Shown in pieces: positions 9,613 to 14,990 of a DNA stretch of 64,000 nt (its first letter is position 1; the number at the start of each line of letters is the position of its first letter). The stretch spans positions 62,001 through 126,000 of the forward strand of contig NZ_UZWE01000036.1 in NCBI RefSeq assembly GCF_900631945.1, written 5' to 3'. The notes below the pieces were generated by a model. It did not search any database. It saw only the letters and a program-made list of their open reading frames with translations, and had not been told where the DNA came from. The position numbers and the translations under genes are program-made. Source of the stretch: Paracoccus haematequi (lineage in GTDB: Bacteria > Pseudomonadota > Alphaproteobacteria > Rhodobacterales > Rhodobacteraceae).

Positions 9613-9660
9613 TATTCTGCGGCGCAGCATAAAATACTTGAAATGCCGCGCCGCAGCATT
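9613..9660. promoter_or_regulatory. Two PhaR-type operator palindromes upstream of phaP
   Basis: Site 1 (9613-9631) is a near-perfect palindrome centred on CTGC-GGC-GCAG (9617-9627), an exact match to the CTGC-N3/4-GCAG site reported for PhaR of Paracoccus denitrificans. Site 2 (9642-9660) is a second palindrome with AATGC/GCATT outer arms around a GC core. Their centres are 29 bp apart, close to three helical turns, so two repressor units could bind on one DNA face. The phaR gene itself lies just downstream at 10361. Confidence 0.75.
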
Positions 9661-9666
9661 CATATT
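9638..9666 (+). promoter_or_regulatory. Predicted sigma-70 promoter of phaP
   Basis: TTGAAA at 9638-9643 and CATATT at 9661-9666 are separated by exactly 17 bases. The spacer (9644-9660) is almost entirely occupied by operator site 2, so bound PhaR would block RNA polymerase directly. The phaP start codon follows about 80 bases later. Confidence 0.6.
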
Positions 9667-9745
9667 CCGGTCACGAGAATGGCTTTAGCTGCGGAAACCT
9701 CTCTCATCGAAACGTCCCTTCCGCTGCGCTGATAGGAGTGATGAC

Positions 9746-10210
9746 ATGGCAAAGACCCCCGATTTCGCAAAGACCTTCCAGGACATCCTGGCCAACTTCC
9801 CCGTCGACACCTCGTCGTTCCAGGAAGCCTTCAAATCCCAGAGCGTCCTGGGCGAGAAACTGGCCCGCGTGACCCTGAACGCCGCCGAGCGTTCGACCGA
9901 GATTTCGGCCCAGTGGGCCAAGGACACCATCGCCCGCGTCGGCGAACTGGCCGCCGTCAAGCAAGAGCCTTCGGACTATGCCAAGTCGCTGACCGATTTC
10001 GCCTCGGCTTCGGCTGAAGTCGCGGCCGAGCACCTGTCGGCCTTCGCCGAAGTGGCGAAGAAGGTCCAGGTCGACACCGTCGATCTGCTGCTGACCGCCG
10101 GCAAGGACGTGGCCGCCGACGCCCGCAACGTGGCTGAAAACGTCGTGCGCGAGAACCAGGCCGCGGTGAAGAAGGCCTCGGCCGCCGCGACCACCGTGGC
10201 CGCGAAGTAA
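9746..10210 (+). CDS. phaP: Phasin, PHA granule-associated protein
   Basis: A 154-residue amphipathic, Ala-rich, Cys-free protein of the phasin family. Phasins coat PHA granules and control their size. The central segment SVLGEKLARVTLNAAERSTE, followed by AEHLSAFAEVAKKVQVDTVD, has the helical phasin_2 pattern, and the C-terminus is an Ala/Val-rich helix. AGGAG precedes the ATG by seven bases. It has its own promoter and two PhaR-type operators upstream and a strong terminator downstream, so it is probably expressed highly and separately from phaC. Confidence 0.95.
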   Translation: MAKTPDFAKTFQDILANFPVDTSSFQEAFKSQSVLGEKLARVTLNAAERSTEISAQWAKDTIARVGELAAVKQEPSDYAKSLTDFASASAEVAAEHLSAFAEVAKKVQVDTVDLLLTAGKDVAADARNVAENVVRENQAAVKKASAAATTVAAK

Positions 10211-10233
10211 TCGCGACCGGCCGACGATCCGAA

Positions 10234-10259
10234 GAAAGGGGCGGTTTCGCCCCTTTTTT
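10234..10259 (+). terminator. Rho-independent terminator after phaP
   Basis: AAAGGGGCG and CGCCCCTTT form a 9-bp stem around a short TTT-type loop, continuing directly into a run of T. It ends 24 bases after the phaP stop begins and separates phaP from phaR. Confidence 0.93.
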
Positions 10260-10308
10260 CATGGCTGCGGCCCAGGCCCTTGGCAGGTGCAGAAAATTGC
10301 TTTGCCTT

Positions 10309-10320
10309 TTGCGGATGCAG
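10309..10320. promoter_or_regulatory. Possible PhaR operator upstream of phaR
   Basis: TTGC-GGAT-GCAG differs from the PhaR site CTGC-N4-GCAG only at its first base and lies 40 bases before the phaR ATG. It is consistent with the autoregulation known for PhaR. It is a single short match and therefore weaker than the sites in front of phaP. Confidence 0.45.
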
Positions 10321-10360
10321 CACCCATCATGGGGGCGAATTCGCATGACCGGGGTCTGCC

Positions 10361-10972
10361 ATGCCCGCACCGACCACGCCGCTTCTGATCAAACGCTATG
10401 CAAGCCGGCGGCTCTATAACACAGAAACCAGCGACTATGTGACGCTTGACGACATCGCCGCCTTCATCCGCGAGGGGCGAGAGGTCAAGATCGTCGACCT
10501 CAAGTCGGGCGACGACCTGACCCGGCAATACCTGTTGCAGATCATCGCGGAACACGAGGGCCGCGGCGAAAACGTCCTGCCGATCGACGTGCTGACCGAT
10601 CTGGTCCGCAGCTATGCCACAAGCGCCCATTCGGTCGTCCCGCAGTTCCTGGCCGCCAGCTTCGCGATGCTGCGCGAAAGCCAGTCGAAGCTGATGGAGA
10701 ACATGGCCGTCATGCCGAACCCGATGACGCGGGTGCCCGGCTTCGACGCCATGCACCGCCAGCAACAGGCTTTCCTCAAGGCGCTGATGGGCGGGTGGAC
10801 CGGCAGTTCCGGCCCCGAGCCCGAGGATCTGGACGACGCGGCCCCGGCCGCCGAAGACGCCCCCGCCCGCAAATCCGATCCCAAGCGTCGCGCCGCCTCC
10901 GAAGGAACCGAGGACATGGCCGAAATCCGTCGCCAGCTTGCGGAACTTCAGCAGCATATCTCGAAGCTCTGA
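10361..10972 (+). CDS. phaR: PHA synthesis repressor and granule-binding regulator
   Basis: A 203-residue PhaR. The N-terminal DNA/PHA-binding domain starts LLIKRYASRRLYNTETSDYV and continues to about residue 70. The central accumulation domain holds AASFAMLRESQSKLMENM and MHRQQQAFLKALMGGW. The Asp/Glu/Ala-rich linker is followed by a coiled-coil C-terminus. In the known system PhaR represses phaP and itself and is titrated off DNA by nascent PHA granules. Candidate operators stand before both phaP and this gene. The gene closes the phaC-phaP-phaR run and lies 38 bases before tRNA-Ser(GGA). Confidence 0.96.
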   Translation: MPAPTTPLLIKRYASRRLYNTETSDYVTLDDIAAFIREGREVKIVDLKSGDDLTRQYLLQIIAEHEGRGENVLPIDVLTDLVRSYATSAHSVVPQFLAASFAMLRESQSKLMENMAVMPNPMTRVPGFDAMHRQQQAFLKALMGGWTGSSGPEPEDLDDAAPAAEDAPARKSDPKRRAASEGTEDMAEIRRQLAELQQHISKL

Positions 10973-11010
10973 CTTGCGCCGGCCGCAGACAACGGCTAGA
11001 CCGCGCGCAC

Positions 11011-11100
11011 GGACAGTTGGCCGAGTGGTCGAAGGCGCACGCCTGGAAAGTGTGTAGGCGGGGAACCGTCTCGAGGGTTCGAATCCCTCACTGTCCGCCA
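11011..11100 (+). tRNA. tRNA-Ser(GGA)
   Basis: A complete 90-base class II tRNA. The acceptor stem GGACAGT pairs with ACTGTCC, the discriminator is G and CCA is encoded. The anticodon loop reads CTGGAAA with anticodon GGA, there is a long variable arm, and the T-arm contains GGTTCGAATCC. It lies between phaR and an AT-rich remnant. Confidence 0.97.
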
Positions 11101-11498
11101 GAACCTTTAAAGCGTTATATTTCAGTAAGTTATGGGATAGTGACCACACACGTTAGCAACATACGCTTCACACATACGTGTAGGGCTGTGGTCAGTTCGG
11201 TTCCCCGTCAAGGCGTAGCTACAGAGACAAGCGTAGCTTGCTCACTGGAAAGCTTTGCTTTCTCGTTCAGTCCGCAGGGCATGAACCGTAGTTCGTGCTT
11301 CGCCGAACACCTACAGCGTCGGAGCCGTGCGATTTTTTTTTATTTTGGGGATATGAGGGGTTACGCCACAGCCCAGAGGGGGCCTAGGTTATTTTTCGGG
11401 GGGACCCTAAGGGTTAACCTTGCGTCAACTAACGAATCAGAAAAAGGGACTCCAAGAAGGAATCCCCGTTCTATTATCTACAACAAAGTCAATTGAGA
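11101..11498. mobile_element. AT-rich island remnant between two tRNA-Ser genes
   Basis: Composition changes abruptly at the tRNA-Ser(GGA) 3' end: in 11101-11160 only 23 of 60 bases are G or C, against clearly GC-rich flanks. No convincing protein is encoded; stops are frequent in all frames. Visible elements are a GAAAGC/GCTTTC hairpin near 11250-11265, a nine-base T-run near 11335 and a GGGTTAACC-like palindrome near 11410-11420. Together with the recombinase fragments at 11499-11740, this looks like the eroded interior of an element once integrated at a tRNA-Ser gene. Confidence 0.65.
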
Positions 11499-11654
11499 TT
11501 AGGTAACGGTAACGCTTTCGTTAAGACAACGGTAGACACTTGCGCGACTGATCCCGATAGTCTGTGCAATGGTGTTGGGCTTCATTCCTTCTTTGTGTAG
11601 CTGCTTTACCTTGTCGGCTTGGTTCATGGCCGTTGGCTTCTTCTGAACACCCAG
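11499..11654 (-). pseudogene. Serine recombinase (resolvase/invertase) C-terminal fragment
   Basis: On the minus strand the frame reads LGVQKKPTAMNQADKVKQLH and continues with EGMKPNTIAQTIGISRASVY to a TAA at 11499-11501. This is the C-terminal helix-turn-helix of resolvase/Hin-type serine recombinases, the part that binds the recombination site. The catalytic domain with the active Ser is absent. Upstream codons stay open to about 11750 but do not resemble a recombinase core. An ATG at 11627 would give a 42-residue peptide. It is called a gene fragment; a small expressed DNA-binding peptide is less likely. Confidence 0.7.
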
Positions 11655-11740
11655 CTCTTGCCGGGGCCGCGAGGTTGCACCAGATACTGCACGTCTTCGG
11701 CCTTCCTGTGGTCCATCATGGACAACGTCGGCTTGGACAT
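11624..11740 (-). pseudogene. Tyrosine integrase N-terminal fragment
   Basis: From the ATG at 11740 the minus strand encodes MSKPTLSMMDHRKAEDVQYL, then VQPRGPGKSWVFRRSQRP, then stop. The YLVQPRGPGKSWVF pattern is the N-terminal start of DUF6538/phage-type tyrosine integrases of alphaproteobacteria. All catalytic residues (Arg, His, Tyr) are missing. It begins 41 bases from the 3' end of tRNA-Ser(CGA), on the same strand, which is the normal position of an integrase next to its attachment site. Its 3' end overlaps the resolvase fragment in another frame, so the two were joined by deletion or recombination near 11640-11655. Confidence 0.65.
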
Positions 11741-11781
11741 CAGAGGCAAAACCTTAGCGAAAACAATTGCTTAGGAATGGT

Positions 11782-11870
11782 GGCGGAGAGGGTGGGATTC
11801 GAACCCACGGAACCCTTGCAGGCTCAACGGTTTTCGAGACCGCCCCGTTCGACCACTCCGGCACCTCTCC
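11782..11870 (-). tRNA. tRNA-Ser(CGA)
   Basis: A complete class II tRNA on the minus strand. The acceptor stem GGAGAGG pairs with CCTCTCC, the discriminator is G and CCA is encoded (11782-11784). The anticodon loop is TCTCGAAAA with anticodon CGA, and the T-arm contains GGGTTCGAATCCC. It reads codon UCG. It is probably the integration site of the remnant at 11101-11740, since the integrase fragment follows its 3' end. Confidence 0.97.
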
Positions 11871-11966
11871 GCGCTTGTGGGTGGTGAGGCGGGGATTTAG
11901 AGGGGTGGGGGTTGAAGCGCAAGGGGTTTTGTCGAAAAAAGCGCCGGTGGCGCGAAAGGATTTCGG

Positions 11967-12815
11967 ATGCTTCGGTTCTTGTGTCTTTGCCTTCTGCTGG
12001 CCTTTGCCGGACCGGCCACGGCCCAGCCCTCTGCGGCCGTCGAACAGCAGCAGGTGGCCGAGGCGGTCTGGCATGTGATGCGGATGGACAGCCTGATGCC
12101 GATCCTGCGCGACGAGGCCGTGGCCCAGGGCGAGGAGATGGCGGCGGGCCTGTTCCCGCGCGGCGGCACCGGCCGCTGGCTGGATCGGGTCCGGGCCATT
12201 CACGACCCGGTGCGGACCAGGGAACTGTTCCTGGAGGGGATGGCGGCCGTGCTTCCCAGGACCGACCTGGCCAAGGTGGCGGAGGGGCTGGTCTTCTATC
12301 GCACCGTCTTCGGCCAGCGGATGCTGGCGCTGGAAAACGCCGCTCGGGTCAGGATGAGGGATCCGGCGGTCGAGGCTGCGGCCCGCGACGCTTTCGCCCA
12401 GGCGGTGCGGCGGCGCGATCCCAGGGCCGTGCGGATCGCGCGCCTGATCCGCGCCGCCGACCTGATCGAGCCGAACGTGGTGGGCGCGTTGAATGGCGCG
12501 GTCGCCTTTTCCAAGGGATTCCAGGCGGGCGGCGGGTTTCCGATGCCGCTGTCGGACAGCGAGATCGTCCGGGAGGCTTGGGCGAAGGAACCCCGGATGC
12601 GCGCGGATACCGAAGCCTGGATCGGCGCCTATCTGTTCCTGGCCTATGGCGTGCTGGGCGATGCCGAGCTTGACCGTTACATCGCCTATGCCGGGTCCGC
12701 CGGTGGGCTGGCGTTGTCGCGGCTGATGTTCGCTGGGTTCGATGCGGTGGTCTCGGCAACGTCCCATGACATGGGGCTGGCCGCGGTAGCCGAACTGCGC
12801 GGGCGGCAGTTGTGA
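11967..12815 (+). CDS. trgA: Secreted protein, probable tellurite-resistance protein TrgA
   Basis: A 282-residue protein with a clear signal peptide: a hydrophobic core LCLCLLLAFAG and likely cleavage after PATA near residue 19. The remainder is helical, without Cys or catalytic motifs, and resembles DUF2059-type proteins. Order is the main evidence: in Rhodobacter sphaeroides trgA and trgB lie next to cysK in a locus contributing to high-level tellurite resistance, and the same trgA-trgB-cysK order is seen here. AAAGGA precedes the ATG. Its stop overlaps the trgB start (GTGA), so the two are coupled. The molecular function is unknown. Confidence 0.65.
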   Translation: MLRFLCLCLLLAFAGPATAQPSAAVEQQQVAEAVWHVMRMDSLMPILRDEAVAQGEEMAAGLFPRGGTGRWLDRVRAIHDPVRTRELFLEGMAAVLPRTDLAKVAEGLVFYRTVFGQRMLALENAARVRMRDPAVEAAARDAFAQAVRRRDPRAVRIARLIRAADLIEPNVVGALNGAVAFSKGFQAGGGFPMPLSDSEIVREAWAKEPRMRADTEAWIGAYLFLAYGVLGDAELDRYIAYAGSAGGLALSRLMFAGFDAVVSATSHDMGLAAVAELRGRQL

Positions 12816-13867
12816 GCGCCCCGGTCCTGCTGGTCGGCATCCTGGCAGAAGCCGCGATGCAGGAGGCATTGGGGCTGTCCGGGGTTCGGGATGACCTGGC
12901 CGGCGTCCTGGCGGGCGGGGCCCGGGCGGGGATCGACCGCGACGGCTGGCCCAGGCTGCTGCCGGGGCAGGGGACTGTCGCCGCCGTTCGGGTGACGCCG
13001 AACGCGGCGCTGATCCGCTATGCCGAGGTGATGGGGCTGGCGGTGCGGGACGGAATCCTGGGTCTGGGCGAGGGAGAGGCCGAAGGTCCGCCCCAGGTAC
13101 CGCTGGCCGCCGCCATCGCCCGGCATATTCTGGCTGCCCCATCGGAGCGGTCGGTTGCGGACATCGTCGCGCGCCTGCCGATGATCGGAGTGGTGGCGGC
13201 GTCGGAACTGCGCGGCGCGGGCAGTCCCCCATCGGGTGCGCCGCTGGTCGACCTTCGCGCGCCCCAGGATGTGCAGGTCATCGCGCGGGACGAAGCCTTC
13301 GCAGGCTATTTCGCCGTCAATATCTGCCAGCTCCGCCATCGCACCCATGCGGGCGGCATGACTCCCGCCCTGCGGCGAGAGGTCTTCGTGTCCGGCGATG
13401 CGGTCGTCGTCCTGCCTTGGGATCCGGTCCGCGACCGGGTGCTGCTGATCCAACAGTTCCGTGTGGCGCCGCTGCTGCGCCACGATCCGCAGCCCTGGCT
13501 TCTGGAACCCGTCGCGGGGCGGGTCGACGCGGGCGAAACCGTCGAGGACGCGGCCCGACGCGAGGCGCGCGAAGAGGCCGACCTGACCCTGACGCGGCTG
13601 GTTCCGGTTATCCACCATTATCCCAGCCCCGGCGCGCTCGGCGAATACCTGTATCTGTTCGTCGGTATCGCCGACCTTCCCGACGGGATCGAGGGCGTGC
13701 ACGGCCTGGAATCCGAGGCCGAGGATATTCGCGGCCACCTGATCCCTCGCGACGAGCTGACGCGGATGGCCCTGGGGGGACAGGTGGTGAACGGTCCGCT
13801 GGCGATGATCGCGCTGTGGCTGGAATTGCGGCAGGGGGCGATCCGCGCGGAACTGGGACTTGCCTGA
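12812..13867 (+). CDS. trgB: Nudix hydrolase, probable TrgB (ADP-ribose pyrophosphatase type)
   Basis: A 351-residue two-part protein. Residues about 1-150 look like a degenerate AIG2/gamma-glutamylcyclotransferase-like domain (LLVGILAEAAMQEALG, then WPRLLPGQGTVAAVRV). Residues about 185-345 are a Nudix domain close to ADP-ribose pyrophosphatase. Its Nudix box is GRVDAGETVEDAARREAREE, with all catalytic Glu residues kept but the usual late Gly replaced by Asp (EEADL). HHYPSPGALGEYLYLF downstream is typical of NudF. The GTG start overlaps the trgA stop by four bases. The trg assignment rests on the neighbours; the Nudix call is firm. Confidence 0.8.
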   Translation: MSAPVLLVGILAEAAMQEALGLSGVRDDLAGVLAGGARAGIDRDGWPRLLPGQGTVAAVRVTPNAALIRYAEVMGLAVRDGILGLGEGEAEGPPQVPLAAAIARHILAAPSERSVADIVARLPMIGVVAASELRGAGSPPSGAPLVDLRAPQDVQVIARDEAFAGYFAVNICQLRHRTHAGGMTPALRREVFVSGDAVVVLPWDPVRDRVLLIQQFRVAPLLRHDPQPWLLEPVAGRVDAGETVEDAARREAREEADLTLTRLVPVIHHYPSPGALGEYLYLFVGIADLPDGIEGVHGLESEAEDIRGHLIPRDELTRMALGGQVVNGPLAMIALWLELRQGAIRAELGLA

Positions 13868-13955
13868 CGGGCTGACCGGAAGGCGGGGTTGTGCCCTGGC
13901 GCGCGTCCTGTGTAGGTAACGCGGAACCCTATCGCTTTCGGAAGGTTGCTCGACC

Positions 13956-14987
13956 ATGCGAATTTGCCCTGATCTTGCCGACATGATCGGCAACACGCCC
14001 CTGATCCGACTGCGCCAGGCCAGCGAGGCGACGGGCTGCGAGATCCTGGGCAAGGCCGAATTCATGAATCCGGGCCAGTCGGTCAAGGACCGCGCGGCCC
14101 TGTACATCATCCGCGACGCGGTGGCGCGGGGCGAATTGCGTCCCGGCGGAACCATCGTTGAAGGCACGGCGGGCAATACCGGGATCGGGTTGGCGCTTGT
14201 CGGCGCCTCGATGGGGTTCAAGTCGGTCATCGTGATCCCCGAGACCCAGAGCCAGGAAAAGAAGGACATGCTGCGCCTTGCGGGCGCGACACTCGTCGAG
14301 GTTCCGGCCCAGCCCTACAAGAACCCCAACAACTATGTCCGCTATTCCGGCCGCCTGGCCGAGGCCTTGGCGCGCACCGAACCGAACGGCGCGATCTGGG
14401 CCAACCAGTTCGACAACACGGCCAACCGCCAGGCGCATCTGGAAACCACCGGGCCCGAGATCTGGGCCCAGACGAACGGCAAGGTGGACGGCTTCATCTG
14501 CGCGGTCGGGTCGGGCGGCACGCTGGCAGGCGTGGCGATGGCCTTGCAGCCCAAGGGCGTGAAGATGGGCCTGGCCGATCCCGAAGGGGCGGCGCTGCAT
14601 TCGTTCTATACCAACGGCGAATTCGACGCGCCGGGCAGTTCGATCACCGAAGGCATCGGCCAGGGGCGCATCACCGCCAATCTGGAAGGCTTCACCCCCG
14701 ATTACAGCTATCGCATCCCGGACGCCGAGGCGCTGCCGGTGGTTTTCGACCTGCTGGAACACGAGGGCCTGTGCCTGGGCGGATCCTCGGGGATCAACGT
14801 CGCGGGCGCGATCCGCATGGCGCGCGACATGGGACCGGGACACACCATTGTCACGATCCTGTGCGATTTCGGCAACCGCTATCAGACCAAGCTGTTCAAC
14901 CCCGACTTCCTGCGCGCCAAGGGCCTGCCCGTGCCCGGCTGGATGACGCGCGAAGCCCCCGAAATTCCCGAAGTCTACGAAGGCTGA
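13956..14987 (+). CDS. cysK: Cysteine synthase A (O-acetylserine sulfhydrylase)
   Basis: Makes cysteine from O-acetylserine and sulfide using PLP. The 343-residue protein has IGNTPLIRL at the start, the PLP lysine Lys44 in GQSVKDRAA, the substrate loop TAGNTG and the phosphate-binding loop VGSGGTLAG. C-terminal GGSSGINVAGA is also typical. It is somewhat longer than enteric CysK. GGAAGG precedes the ATG. It follows trgB by 88 bases. Cysteine synthase contributes to tellurite resistance in several bacteria, which fits the gene order. Confidence 0.96.
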   Translation: MRICPDLADMIGNTPLIRLRQASEATGCEILGKAEFMNPGQSVKDRAALYIIRDAVARGELRPGGTIVEGTAGNTGIGLALVGASMGFKSVIVIPETQSQEKKDMLRLAGATLVEVPAQPYKNPNNYVRYSGRLAEALARTEPNGAIWANQFDNTANRQAHLETTGPEIWAQTNGKVDGFICAVGSGGTLAGVAMALQPKGVKMGLADPEGAALHSFYTNGEFDAPGSSITEGIGQGRITANLEGFTPDYSYRIPDAEALPVVFDLLEHEGLCLGGSSGINVAGAIRMARDMGPGHTIVTILCDFGNRYQTKLFNPDFLRAKGLPVPGWMTREAPEIPEVYEG

Positions 14988-14990
14988 TCC

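Noticed and set aside
11011..11870. The two tRNA-Ser genes as att direct repeats of one element
   Set aside because: They have different anticodons and stems and opposite orientation, so they are separate genes; only the conserved T-arm and 3' end are shared.
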